A DNA stretch of 64,000 nt from Cacajao melanocephalus (taxonomy: Eukaryota; Chordata; Mammalia; Primates; Pitheciidae). Shown here piece after piece: positions 11,931-24,168 of the stretch. The position numbers were made by a program, and so were the translations under genes. The notes under the pieces are model-generated. The model saw only the letters and a program-made list of their open reading frames with translations. It was not told the origin of the DNA and made no database searches. How positions within the stretch are numbered: position 1 is the stretch's first letter; the number at the start of each line of letters is the position of its first letter. The stretch is taken from NCBI GenBank assembly GCA_963573385.1, contig CAUYLG010022036.1:1-64000 (forward strand), in the 5' to 3' direction.

Positions 11931-14900
11931 TATATTTCTACCTTGTTTAAGCTATAATTGAGTTTTCTGGGACTGTGCCTACCCCAGTCTTGACAAATAC
12001 AGGGGTTCTATACATATCAGAGCTCTTAGAGAAAAAAACTCCATTTAGCTGTTAGAATGATGTGGATAATAACAGCTGGAAAGACCACGTGAACATAGGA
12101 GGAACAATCAGGGCCTGATTTCATGTTGGAAACTACCCCAGGGATCCCTTTCTCATGGGAATGCTTTAGGGCGATGAGATTATTTGTGGGACCACAACCC
12201 CTGAGTTTCTTGGAAGAAACCCAAGAAAGAGCCTCTCAATCTCCTTAGAGAGCTTCCGCTGCAACCCGAGTCCGCATGCTGCAATTCTCTTGCAAAATTG
12301 TCTCTTGGATGGAAATGGAAGCTCAGCTTACAGAGAAGCTGAGATTCATACTATTTTTTTGTTACGAAAAATCATTATTTTAAAAACAAATGCTCAAAAG
12401 ACGGGGGAAATATTGGATTCAGCTTTATACATCAAACAATTTATGTATCTTTCAGTCATCTGTAATCTATAAAGTGGTGGTAACTTTTAGGTTTACGGAA
12501 GATTTTTGGATTGCCTTTATTTTTATGGAGATTTTCAATGTCTTAGAAAACACTTTAAAAGAATGAAACTGCATTGACTTAAAGTAAGTTAACTAAACAA
12601 TGGTTTATAGGCGTTGATAAAAATGGTATTATCGTGATTTCATGCATGCTGTACTATGTCTATTAAAACGTTATGAAAAGTTTTCTCTTTACTTTCACTG
12701 CTCAGTTATTTCTTTTCTTTACAATGATCATCAGCATTCTTGAAATGGAAGAAAGAAAAAGGTCTGGCCTCAGACTGACACAGTCTGTAACTGGGTCAGA
12801 TGTGGAATTAAACTGTAATGGCCTAAAATTTGGAGTTGATTCAATTTGTACTTAAATTTACAAGCACAAATAACTTCAGTGAACATATTCTTTCAATGAC
12901 TACAAAATAGATATATAAGGTTTAAAAACACTCAGTGGGAGATTCAAAAATCAAGATTTGCTCCTAAATAGGAGATAAAATAGAGAAATGCCACTTTGAT
13001 TTGCCATAGTTATAAATATTTCATGTAGTTATCAGTTATTGCGAAAACCTTCATTCTCTCATGCCATTCTGCAAACAACTGAAACCTGAGGAATGTGCAA
13101 GAGGGATTTGGTTCTTGCAGAAGAATAAACCTTTTTAAATCCTGGTTTTGTCCTTATACTACAATCGTGCATCCTCTATCTTTCTAAATTAGATAACTCA
13201 GATTCTAAAGCTACTTTACCTCTTATTAAGTTTTCAGTCTGAAAAACAAGTAAAAAAAAAGACAAGAAATAAATACCTTGGCCTTAAAAATAAAACCACA
13301 GAAAGAGGGGAAAAAAAGAGAAATTCTTACCCTTAGGCATCATATAAAGTGCCATTATTTAAAACATTTTCTAATTATTTTCTGCCAGCTAAGAAAAAAA
13401 CCTCCAAGAGCAAAAAACAATTAATTAGTTTTTAAAGTGTTCCATTTTTCACAGAGTTCTTTTCACACTTAACAGGAGCACGTAGACCATGTCAGCAAAC
13501 GAGTTTGGTGATCGTGATTTTGAGATTGTATAAATGGCACTTCCTAATATAGAACCTTAGCTGCACCAGAGCCCTACATTTTTACTTATCTGCAGAGGCT
13601 CTCATTTCACATTCAAAAGACTGAATGTGAGGGTGAGTTATTATTTGAAGTCTGTCACCTTTTGTCTAGAGGAAAATGTTTCAGGATCATTCTAAACACA
13701 GAAGGAAAACATTTCTGTGATGGACAAATTTCATACTGTAGTTGTCATTAAATCTCTTTCCAAGACAAGTCATTCATTTTGTGAAGATATTTTTTTTAAA
13801 ATGGTATCTTTAGGTTAAATACCAGCAGAGCTGTCAGCCTGCAAGTCTCAGAGATGGATGCTTTGGGAACTGCTACAAAAGGATGATCCTTCCCACATCC
13901 TCATGAATTTACTTTACTTTTGTGGAAGAACAAGGCTCAAGACACTCAGTGCCAAAGACCGTCCTGTCTCCAGGCTCTGCTGAGCCTGCCGATGGGTGGG
14001 AGATGATGGGAGGTAATGAGTCCACTGAGAGGTGATGGAGCATGACGGGCACTGAGCTGAGATGCCTTTGAATGTGATGGTTCTCATGCTGACGCTCAAC
14101 TGAAAAAAATCGAATCATTCCTTTTTATTCTGATATACATTTCAGTTTGTTTTTCCCCTCAGTCTGGGTATAGCTGCTATGCAAATGTATCTTTTAAATG
14201 TTTGGACAGAGGCCATGCTAAAGATGTTAAAAGTTAGCAATTAGTATTTATATAACTTCTTAGGTCTTGCGCGAGGCCACAAATCTGACAGCATACATCT
14301 TACTGATTAAGTTCTTGAAGACATGCAACGAACCACACTCAAGATGCAGTTACCTTTAATTTTGGTGAATGGATCTCCTGTTGATAAGAATATTTAGGGA
14401 GGAGAGGAGGTGAGCAGGGCTGAGAAAGTGTAGAGTCCAGGTCAGAAACAGAGGCCAAGAGAGAATGAAATGGAGGGGAAGAAAGCAGGTGGCTGGGAAA
14501 GGGTGTGGTTGGTCGCTCTCCCGAAGAAAATGACGGTGGCTTAAACATCGAGGAAAGACAAGACGTGATTACGCTTGTGCCCAGAAAGAGGTTACAGAAT
14601 ATCCTCTAAACCCAAATCATTTTAAAGTTACCCATAACTGTGGGAAGTTATATTTATGACACATTTTTTTTTTTTTGCTTTGAAAGCACTTATTTCCTCT
14701 CTTGAATTTGATTTAAAATCCTCAATGGGTGTGATCAGTATAATTTTTCGGGTATGGGTGGCTGGAAATAGGAGCACCTATATTCCATACTTTTATAATA
14801 CATTTCTATGTGGCTCTTTCTAAAAGTGAAGGAAAAAAGTATTTAAAACCCTGCAATGGCTCTTTGTAACTTGCTTGTAAAGTAGGTCACCAACTAGAAA

Positions 14901-15319
14901 TAGTCAGTTTGTCACAAAGCTGGGGACGTCATGGCCCCCATGTGCAGGGTGTGAGCTGGTGCTGGGATGAGCTGGCCTGGGGTACTGTCTGCAACAAACA
15001 GCACTGCCTGCCAACAAAGCCACACATCTGATCATGTCTTACAATTGATTGAATTGAAAGGAAAATTAGTTATTGAAATAATTGGTGTAGAGACATGCTT
15101 GACTTATTGCAATGAAGTATCTATCTGTTATTAAATAATGTGTTTGTTTTACACAAATGCAGGCATAGCCAGGCTATTTTGAAATAGAGGAACTAGGAAA
15201 GAATATGACTTGGATAGTGGCATAATATGAATCATGCTTGCTATTATGTCATAATTTCCATAATTGCCTGTAATTATACTTGCTTCTTAATTCACAGGAT
15301 ACATTTGAGGAATCAAGTT

Positions 15320-15628
15320 TCTTTCTTTCTTTTTTTTTCTTTAGAAACAGAGTTTTGCTTATTGCCCAGGATGGAGTGCAATGGCACAATTTTGCTCACT
15401 GCAATCTCTCCCTCCCGGGTTCAAGCAGTTCTGCTACCTCAGCCTCCTGAGTAGCTGGGATTACCTCCTGAGGCATCCAATGCCACACCTGGCTAATTTT
15501 TGTATTTTCAGTAGAGATGGGGTTTTACCATGTTGGCCAGGCTGGTCTTGAACTCCTGAGCTCAGATGATCTGCCCGCCTTGGCCTCCCAAAATGCTGGG
15601 ATTACAGGTGTGAGCCACCATGCCCGGC
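15320..15628 (-). mobile_element. Alu
   Basis: Reverse-complement Alu with a CT-rich tail at 15320-15342. A short duplicated TCAAGTTT occurs at both ends. Confidence 0.93.
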
Positions 15629-15637
15629 CTCAAGTTT

Positions 15638-15869
15638 CATTTTTTTTTGAGATGGAGTCTCACTCTGTCACCCAGGCTGGAGTGCAATGGCATGATCTCT
15701 GCTCACTGCCTCCCGAGTATATGCGATTGCAGGCGCCTGCCACCACGTCTGGCTAGTTTTTGTATTTTTAGTAGCAATGAAGTTTCGCCATGTTGGCCAG
15801 GCTGATCTCAAGCTCCTAACCTCAAGTGATCTCCCTGCCTCAGCCTCCCTAAGTGCTAGGATTACAGGC
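15638..15869 (-). mobile_element. Alu, 5'-truncated with internal deletion
   Basis: A second reverse-complement Alu immediately beside the previous one. It starts at a T-run (gagatggagtctcactctgt) and stops at acaggct, so the Alu 5' end is missing. Confidence 0.92.
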
Positions 15870-16055
15870 TTATTTTTTTGTTTTAAGAGAGAGGATAGCA
15901 AGCTAAAGTTTCCAGGTACTTTCTGCCTTTGTTGATGAAAACCATTGTTCAAGGTTCTTTGTAACATGAAGATACAGTATCCAATTCTTAAGTAGTCAAC
16001 GTGAAATCAACATAAAGAGGATGACCTCTTTAGAAACTCAGAAGGGGACAGATTG

Positions 16056-16226
16056 CTGTTTTCCTTTTTCTGTTTTCTTTATTATTATAATTACTATTTT
16101 TGAAAAGTGCCATTATGCCAAAGGTATGGTGTATAGCTTTCTGTTTTCCTTTTTTTGTTTTCTTTATTATTATCATTTCTATTTTTGAAAAGTGCCATTA
16201 TGCCAAAGGTATGGTGTATAGCTTTC
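16056..16226. repeat. Tandem duplication, about 85-bp unit
   Basis: Unit one 16056-16140 and unit two 16141-16226 share ctgttttcctttt ... gtgccattatgccaaaggta with only a few differences. The high identity implies a recent duplication. Confidence 0.93.
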
Positions 16227-16234
16227 TCATCTTG

Positions 16235-16390
16235 GAATAGGACGCATTTCTGTGCATCAATTTCCTCATCTCTAAAGTGGGGATGTTAATATCACACACC
16301 TCGCTGGGTTTTGAAGATTAAAGATGTAGAGTTCTTAGAATAGTGTCTGATACTCAGTAAGAGCGCCACTATTAGCTATCATTATTAATA
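16235..16390 (+). repeat. MIR relic
   Basis: Tcaatttcctcatctctaaa-type text followed by degraded MIR 3' sequence with 'agtaagagcgccactattag'. Diverged. Confidence 0.6.
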
Positions 16391-16650
16391 TTGGAAGATT
16401 ACAAAGACTATATAAATTTCACATAATTTTAAAATATAAGTTCATGGTCCTAAAGAAATAATGGGATAATGGAATTATATCACATACTGACATCGTTTAA
16501 TTATCCCCCAGCTTACATAGTGTTTGTGTTTTTTGTTTAAAAAGCCCTGTTAGGCAGTGTCAAAACAGATATTTATTAATATGATTAACTGTAATAGATA
16601 ATCACAGTAAGGCCGGTTAGTTCTTCAGTAATTAGGCAAAATTAAAATAC

Positions 16651-17403
16651 CTCATTACTGGTGTTTGCTGCATTGCTGTCCTCCTTGGGGATCCTAGAGT
16701 CTGTGGGGGTGGCTAAGGAGTCAGGTTTCTCCTCTTCCTCCTCCTCTTCAATGTGCAGGCGTGGGGTCCCCTCTGTCCCATTGTGGCCACACCACCAGGC
16801 ATTTCCTTCCTGAGGTCCTGGTGGCCCTCTCTGGATGCCTGACACGATCCCCTCATAGATGCCCTCATCTTCCTCTCCAATGACGGGAAGGGGTGTGGGC
16901 AAGGAGCCCACGCTGGTGCATGCGGAGGCCACAAACTTATCCCCTAGGACTTCTGGCACCTTTTTAGGGTCTGAGAAGCCCCTTCTCATTTTTCTCAAAT
17001 CTGCAAACTTGCTTTGAGTTGTGGTTATGGGATCCTGAAGCAGCTCTGCATGGTAAGGCTGGGCTGCAGCCAACGCCATACCTGCGCCGGCGGAAGGTGA
17101 CTCGGCCAGCGCAGATGCTGGAGGCCACGGGATGGGGACAGCAGGTTCCTCCTTAATTTCCAGGCTGAGGTCCTCTAGGATGTTTGGTTCCGCTTGGTCA
17201 GCTGACAAGGTTAAAGCACCAAGCTTCTCCAATTCATCCAAGAAGTCGTCCAGGAAAGGAGGTGGTGTTGGGGCCAGAGGGTTTGCTGGTGGACACCAGG
17301 CTGTCACGGACAACCGGCCCTGGGCAGTTCCCCGGAGAGCTCCTTTATGTGAGCCAGGTGAGGCTGCGTGGGTGGGAGGAGGGGCTGGTTCACTGAAAGC
17401 CAG
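16651..17403 (-). CDS. Candidate large alternative SORBS2 exon (251 codons)
   Basis: This 753-nt block is open on the minus strand with no stop. It is bounded by an acceptor (TTTCCAAG, preceded by a long T-rich tract and a TTAAC branch-like site) and a donor (GAG|GTATTT). In-frame stops lie just outside both edges. The flanking SORBS2 exons end and begin in phase 0, and 753 is divisible by three, so inclusion keeps the frame. The block is GC-rich within an AT-rich intron. Predicted residues include LAFSEPAPPPTHAAS at the start, an LD-like helix FLDDFLDELEKLGAL (about 50-64), EIKEEP (about 82-87), DLRKMRRGFSDPKK, and an acidic run of eight Glu near the end. No domain family is recognised. SORBS1 long forms also have a large insert between SH3-2 and SH3-3. 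A second AG (GGCTTTCAG, seven to eight bases on) would open with an in-frame TGA and is disfavoured. Whether it is annotated I cannot say. Confidence 0.75.
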
Positions 17404-19025
17404 CTTGGAAATGAGCACGGATTATGACGTTAAGAAAAAATAAACCAAGAAAATAATAATAATGCATCAAAACATAGAGATGAAGAAATGCAGGAAAGAT
17501 GTGGTGGTAAATATGAAAATAATTTTATGTTTAACATGGACAGATTTGAAGACATTTAGAAGACATCTAGATTTGAAGATATTTTGCTGAAATTTAAATA
17601 CATAAAATCATTTATGTTCATTAGAAAAGTTGCTTCAACAATGAAACCCTACTAGCTTTGCAAGGGGTCTTAAATGTGAAATGAGATGAAGATGATATAG
17701 AGATTACAAGAACAGTAAAACCTGAGAGATTGAAGAGGTTACTCACTTTAAACTATGTTGAAAAGATATTACAGGTTTCCAGATATTGATTTAGTAGTAT
17801 AAATGACTCCAAAGAAATGTAATGTAGAATGAAAACCAATAGTTAAATCTTTTTTATTTCCTGAATTTGTGTAATGTTCTTTTTTCCGACAGTATAGCCC
17901 AATCTTTTAAATTCTGACAATGTTCCCACTTAGGTTTGCAAAGTGATTAGAATCTATGAATAAAGTATTTTAGACCATGATATGTTAACAGATTTCTAAG
18001 TGAATACGTTCTGAAAAGTATGTTTCAAAGACAGGAACCCATGATCAGAATGAAGCTGAGCTTACGTAACTACTGCTTCAAAGTTTAAAAAAAATCCAAA
18101 GTAAATGTTTACACAGAAAGAGCCCATTTGATGCTAATGGCAGAGAAAGCTTCTGCTTAAGTTCTCTTTCAAAGCTTGACATTTATGTAAATCAGAGGAG
18201 GTATGATTTATGAAGCTTAATCTCCTGAAGTAAAAATATACTTCTGTATATGTAGTATATATACTGAGGCATTTTGGCTATAGTAAACAAAACAATAAAT
18301 TTAAAATTTTATGCAAAGTCATTAAAAGTAGTTCTAATAAACATATACACCCCATATATGCTCATAAAAATTAAAAATTAAAAAACATAGTTCTAGAAGT
18401 GCCATTTACTAACATTGGAATACATTTATCTACCCTTGCAGGACTAGAGAAAATGCTGCCTGTTCTGCACATAAAGGCCTTGAGAAAGGCCTTTCACTTT
18501 AGATGTTTCCAGGTAGATGCCTTTGATTTGGAAAGAAAAAAGTCTCCAAAAAGATTCTGGAGACACATTTTCCAGCTGATTGTTTAGGATAACACTTTAC
18601 ACAGGGAGCTGGCCCTTTTGCTCCTGGGGTCCAGGTGTGTGTAAGTGGGTGATGTATTTCCCATGTAACTTTGGACTCCTGTGTGCTCTAATAGGAATGA
18701 GGTATTAACTGGATTTACTTAGCTTTTTCTTTTTTTAAAAATCAGCTCATCATGGGATGATATAAATGTCACAAAACTCATGTGAGCATCTTAATAAAGA
18801 TTCAGAACCCAGGCTGCTTAGCTGCTGACACACAGTGAGACTGCATGTGTGGTTTGTGCCTGGGTAGACAGCCCCTCCTATTAAGTCCTGTAGATGTTGA
18901 GTTTTCAGTAAGATATAAATGACTCAAGTCTCATTCAACAGTCTACAGAAGTTTCCTTACTGGCTAGAGTTCTATTTTATACCCTTTGTTATATAACACG
19001 AAAGTTTTTAATAGTTAGATTTGGA

Positions 19026-19330
19026 GGCCGGGTGTAGTGGCTCACGCCTGTAATCCCAGCACTTTGGGAGGCCGAGGTGGGCGGATCACGAGGGTAAGAG
19101 ATCAAGACCATCCTGGCCAACATGGTGAAACTCCGTCTCTACTAAAAAATACAAAAATTAGCTGGGCGTGGTGGCGTGTGCCATAATCCCAGCTACTCGG
19201 GAGGCTAAAGCAGGAGAATTACTTGAACTCGGGAGGCAGAGGTTGCAGTGAGCAGAGATCGTGTCACTGCGCTACAGCCTGGCGTCTGGCAACAGAGCGA
19301 GACTCTGTCTCAAAAAAAAAAAAAAAAAAG
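19026..19330 (+). mobile_element. Alu with poly-A and target-site duplication
   Basis: Plus-strand dimeric Alu (ggccgggtgtagtggctcac ...) ending in an A-run; AGATTTGGA flanks it on both sides. Confidence 0.95.
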
Positions 19331-21004
19331 ATTTGGAAAGTCTGTGAAATATATAATAATTTAAAATCATCAAGTTTCTACTTTCACTTTCTATTATGCC
19401 AGGAATATTATGTGGATGAGAAAGAAAGCTCTTTAAATTCCCTTGTCATTACTGCCACCGTCACCATTGCTATCTCCTGCAGCCACTACTCTAGTGCCAT
19501 CACCATCGCAGTCACCAAAACACATATTTGCAGGTTAAACTGCTTAGCTTTACGATGGACTTCCTTACACCAAAGCCAAATTAGGCATCCTGGTATAACT
19601 ACATCACCAAACTATACCTATAATACAAAAGCCACACAATTGTTTTCCAAAAGCACTAGAATTGGATTTCAAAGCACGAAAAGCAGAAATATCAGAAATA
19701 GTATCAACTTACATTTTAGTCACCCCTAAGACGAACACAGTATGTCAAGAAATGTGATTTAAATGTGTCACCAGAGTAATTTACAAATTATTAATGAGTT
19801 CTCTCTGTAAATATCAGTTAGAAAATAGGTTCTATAGCATTTAGTATATTTTGAATGTCATCATTTAGAAATACATTATATTTATCTTTCTGAAAATGAT
19901 TGTCACTACTAAGAAGTTTTCTTCATTCAGCCTGTGACTTCACAGCATGGATTACCAGTTGGGATAAAACCATTAAGTATTTATTTCAAATGACGGACAT
20001 AAGCTTCTCAACATATTCTTTCTCCAGCAGTGAGCAATAAAACACTAGTTATTAGTGAAATTTTCTATTTAAAATCTGGTATTATTTTAAAAACTTGAAA
20101 ATATATTCAATTACATTTAAATTATATTCACGTCAAAGACTGGAATAGAAAATCTTATACTGCCCTTGTTAATTAGGACATATGGAATAATTTCTTAGCT
20201 GTTTAACAACTTTTGTAGATACATGCTTTTCTTTCTTTTAACATTTTATTTGAAGGTACGGTTGCTTCGAAATTTCTGTGATAGTTCTTTAAAGATGATT
20301 GAATGGTGGATAAGACAAATATATGCATGGGGATGCTTATCTTTTCTCTTTATCAGTAGAAAATACTGAAGGGAAGATGCTGATCTGAAATGCTAAGCTC
20401 TGGTAATGAACTAAATATACTTAAGAAGATTCTGGAAAACTTTTTGGCTTGGTCAGCTGACATGGTTTAGCTTTCTATGTCTCAGCCTTGATCTCAGTTA
20501 AAATCATTAATCAATTATGCAACATAATACATTGTTAACATGTTGGGAAGTACTTATAACATTTTGGAAGTAATTGGCAATTTTTATTCTTAGAAGTTAA
20601 TGAGAAATAAATTCTTAAATGCCATTCATAAAAAGAATATAACTCAGCAGAAAAATAAGAAAAAATCTGACATGGTGAGTATAGACTGTCAAATGACCTT
20701 TTTATAAATTCACCAATTAAGGAAGCAAAGTCTCTTTTAAATTGCATATTGAGAATGATAATCATCTTTAGCAAGCTCAAGTGAAACAGTAGAACTGGCA
20801 TATACCTGTCCTAAAACTAATAAACTCGAGGACTTATAATAACCTACAACATTTTCATTCACACTAATACACAAATCGACTTATAGACTCTAATTAAAAA
20901 TTTTTGCTCTATCTCACTTTCCATATAAAAAACTTGTGTAGATTTGTGAACCTAATAACCATGCGTTCTTGTGATATACCATTTTGAGATATACATAGTA
21001 TTTT

Positions 21005-21120
21005 ATGTTGTATATATTTATATTTCAAAGTATAAATCATACTTGTATATATGTATGTATATATATAAGTACTTATTTATATATAGATCATATTATATAT
21101 ATAAAATTTACATATATAAA
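21005..21120. repeat. AT-rich simple repeat
   Basis: Repeated tatatat/tatgtatgtatat text; the ORF through it is low-complexity Tyr/Ile and not a gene. Confidence 0.85.
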
Positions 21121-21455
21121 AATCAAGCTTTAAAAATTGTTTTAGAAAACATGTACATAGGAGTACAGATATATGTCATGCAAGACTTTATGATATTACT
21201 GTTTTGTCTTTCTCTTTTGATATTTTAACTTGAAAATAAAATGAGCAAAATGAATCATTAAATCTTTATGCCAGCACCTATTTGAGAAAAATTGTTATAT
21301 TTACTGATGTGGCACTCACACATGTAGAAACATAATATGCAAATCTCTTTCTCTGCAATAGATGTGATATTCTAATCTAATATCCTAAAATCACATACCG
21401 CTTGTCTTACTTGGAGCTCCCAATATTACATGAACATGATAGAGTATCTTCTTAC

Positions 21456-21656
21456 CTTATTTAAGCTCAAGCTGTGGATTCTATCACTAGAATAGCTGTG
21501 GGGTATTGGAGGGTCAGGGTAATCCTCAGCACCCTTCGTGTTCTTCTTGACGACTTCCACATAGGAAACAGGGAAGATGCCTTGTCTGTTGGTTCCTGGG
21601 ATTTTACCTTCATACCAGTTTTGATCAACTCTTTTAAGAAGAATAACTCTATCTCC
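21456..21656 (-). CDS. SORBS2: SORBS2 exon: remainder of SH3-2 plus tail
   Basis: A 201-nt, 67-codon exon. [17 protein letters not shown], then [19 protein letters not shown] completes SH3-2 with its Trp pocket and GIFP..YV signature. The exon ends with a linker [20 protein letters not shown] to HSLSLNK. The acceptor is ATTCATAACAG and the donor is AATAAG|GTAAGAAG. Phase 0/0. Its end can join the 4673-4722 exon (PQRPV...) directly, or the candidate large exon at 16651-17403. Confidence 0.96.
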
Positions 21657-22147
21657 CTGTTATGAATATGAGAAAAATGCGTTAGAAATAGAGAGAGAAT
21701 AACATGAAAATATAATTGTCAATGTTTTCTAAGAAACGGTGGGTTTTCTTTCGGGAAAGTTTTATATCTTCAGTTTTTGTTTAATCAGGGGCCTGCAGAT
21801 AAGGTCTTAGTGCTTACCAGAAAAAAACACAGTATCCACATATATGTAATTAAATTGTCCATTCGGGACATTAGAATCTTCCCCAAGGATGCTTGGTTAA
21901 TGTGAACGGGTTCATACTTGCTCATGCTGGTATTGTGTGAAAGTCTTTGTCTAAGTTATTTCAAAAAGCAGAATAGTGTGACAGGCAATGTCTCAATGTC
22001 AACAGCATTACGTTATCTCTGGCAGATTCAGTACCTTGGCCTCCTATAGGAAGACCTTCAGAAAGTGCGCCACAGCTCGCTGTGAGAAATGGGTCACAGA
22101 AAATGCTTCTAGAAGGGATAACATCGAATGGCACACCGTTTTCTTCT

Positions 22148-22432
22148 TTTACTTTTATTTTTGAGAAGGAGTCTCACTCTGTCACCCAGGCTAGAGTGCA
22201 GTAGCACTATCTTGGCTCACTGCAATCTCCACCTCCTGGTTTCAAGCAATGCTTCCCGAGTAGCTGGGATTACAGGCGCTTACCACCACACCTGGCTAAT
22301 TTTTGTATTTTAGTAGAGATGGAGGTTTCACCATGTTGGTCAGGCTGGTCTCGAACGCTTGACCTCAAATTATCTGACAGCCTCAGCCTCCCAAAGTGCT
22401 GGGGTTGCAGGCATGAGCCACCATGCCCGGCC
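22148..22432 (-). mobile_element. Alu
   Basis: Reverse-complement Alu (ttgagaaggagtctcactct ... accatgcccggcc). Confidence 0.94.
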
Positions 22433-22505
22433 CATTTTCTTTTCTAATCTACATGTGCTAAGTAGTGACAGAGTGAACTAAAGGGATGGGGGAAAGACAG
22501 CACCC

Positions 22506-22743
22506 TAGAATATCAACAGCTGTGACAAGACTGGCATTCCTCTGGTCTTCACCCTGACAATGTGAACCCAGCATTCATCTGAGTAGTTGGTGACCATTCT
22601 ATACTTGTCATGAAATATTTGAATAGAACCCTTGGCTTTCACCATAATAGAACTTTCCACAATCACTATTCCTTCCACCTGCAGTGACTGAGCCAACGCC
22701 ACAGAACTCAGTTTAAACTTGAACTCAAAACTACATGTGGCCT
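22506..22743 (-). other. Exon-like orphan open block
   Basis: On the minus strand a strong acceptor (TTGCCTTCCTATTTCTAG) is followed by an open frame of about 76 codons, beginning ATCSFEFKFKLSSVALAQ and including SIQIFHDKYRMVTNYSDE, then a TAG. No clear donor and no recognised family. It could be a relic of a processed pseudogene or transposon ORF, or a poison exon that would interrupt SH3-2. Function is not supported. Confidence 0.3.
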
Positions 22744-24039
22744 AGAAATAGGAAGGCAAGTTGGTGCTACAGGGCAAAAACTGCAGCTGCATTCAGCAGG
22801 TGATACAGAAGCGTGGGCAGCTGCTCCTGCGTGTGTGACGGAGCTGAAACAGTCCTTAATCTCAGTCCGATAGGGCGCCCTTCTTCAGGTGCTACCCAAG
22901 AGCTTCTACCTTGAGTAGCACTTGAAAGTTCTCTTTTTGTCAAAATGCTGCATGGTTGACTTTGTGTGCTTCACCACCACAGAGCAGAACATACTGAAGA
23001 AAAGTCGGTCTCCCCAAATCTTAAAATTGCACTGATTTTCTGATAACTGAGAACGGGCAGTTGCTAGGCTGTTGTGTGAGCTGTAAGATGCATTGGTGAA
23101 GCCTTTCTGTAAAGCATGGAACAGGAGACAGAGTTTATGGAATGCTCTGTGGTTCTCATGCTGGGTGGTGCAGGCCAGAGGGTAGAAAAGAAGGAATCGG
23201 CTGATGATGCAGAATTAGGACCGAAAGGACAGAGTGAGACAACGTTCTGCTAGGACCAGAACAAACTAGAACTATGGTATTGCTCTTCATCGCAACTGGC
23301 TAAGGAATTCACCAGTAGGCATGGGAGATCCTAGAACCACTCTAAATGTTACTATCTCATGTGCATTGTGTGCAGACAGGCAGTTACCTCAAACAAATAT
23401 ATGTCATGTTTAGAAAGCAATAAAAATAGTTCGTTTATCGTTCTCAGTGATGGAAAGCAGCAGGTTCAAAGAGTCTTTTGATATGAGTAAGAAGACATAC
23501 TAGGATTGGATGGGCTGCTAGAGAAATCTGGGTCAATCATGAGGAAGATCCAGGAAAGGGCACTGTACGGATAGCTCCTAAAGTGGCTCCCCCGAGAGGA
23601 AGGATCTTCATCACCTAGGACCATTCCTACATTCCAAGATAGAGGAAGATAAGGATTGGAATATCTTGTTTAAAAAAGGTTGGAAAATAAGGCAGCAAAA
23701 CAATATTTTGAAGTGTATCAAAGTGCTCTTTCCTTCTGGTGCTCCCAAATGCATAACTCCTTGATGTTCAGCCCTGTGCCCGGCTTCCCCGACTAAGCCA
23801 TAGAGGGAGGCCCCAGAGAAGCCTGGCGTCCCTCGGGGAACTCCTCTGAAAGGACACAGGGACCAGCAGAGAATTGTGACTCCGGGCTACCTTAAGGAGT
23901 CCTTTGTGGACAATAGGAAAAACACAAAGATGTCTAAAGAAAAAGATAACCTGTTTTAGTTTGGAAGATATACAGCCTTTTCAAATGCACTGACAAAAAC
24001 AAACAAACAAAGAAACAAAACAAAACACAGCTGGGCTAC

Positions 24040-24168
24040 CTTTCTCAGTGACATCTCCACGTTTGTGTCTGCGTTGAAGTTATATTTGGCTATAGCTTCT
24101 CCGATCTCTCCAGGCTGGGCTGGCGGAGGTGGTCTTGCGGGCTGTGCTTTCTCAGGAGGTGTGAGTTT
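24040..24168 (-). CDS. SORBS2: SORBS2 exon: SH3-1/SH3-2 linker and start of SH3-2
   Basis: A 129-nt phase 0/0 exon. It opens [20 protein letters not shown], a short proline-rich linker, then [16 protein letters not shown] and VEMSLRK, the first strands of SH3-2 (AIAKYNF is the ALYDY-like motif). The acceptor is TTGCCTTCACAG and the donor is AAAG|GTAGCC. It joins 21456-21656 in phase 0. Confidence 0.96.

Larger units (their letters stand above)
4723..16650 (-). other. SORBS2: SORBS2 intron between candidate exon and PQRPV exon
   Basis: An 11.9-kb intron. It holds Alus at 7269, 10651, 15320 and 15638, a repeat-derived block with a hairpin at 11433-11930, an 85-bp tandem duplication at 16056-16226, a MIR relic near 16235-16390, and a CTCF-like motif at 8132-8144. 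No further exon is supported. Confidence 0.8.
17404..21455 (-). other. SORBS2: SORBS2 intron upstream of the candidate large exon
   Basis: AT-rich intron with an Alu at 19026-19330 and an AT-repeat tract at about 21000-21120. No other exon is supported; ORFs here run through the Alu or AT-repeats. Confidence 0.8.
21657..24039 (-). other. SORBS2: SORBS2 intron splitting SH3-2
   Basis: Contains an Alu (22148-22432) and an exon-like minus-strand open block (22506-22743). The remainder to 24039 is moderately GC-rich and featureless to me. Confidence 0.8.

Noticed and set aside
16651..17395. Alternative acceptor GGCTTTCAG for the candidate exon
   Set aside because: From a phase-0 upstream exon it would begin with an in-frame TGA; the upstream TTTCCAAG keeps the frame.
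19223..19729. 168-codon plus-strand ORF
   Set aside because: Begins inside an Alu and runs through its A-run into unique intron.
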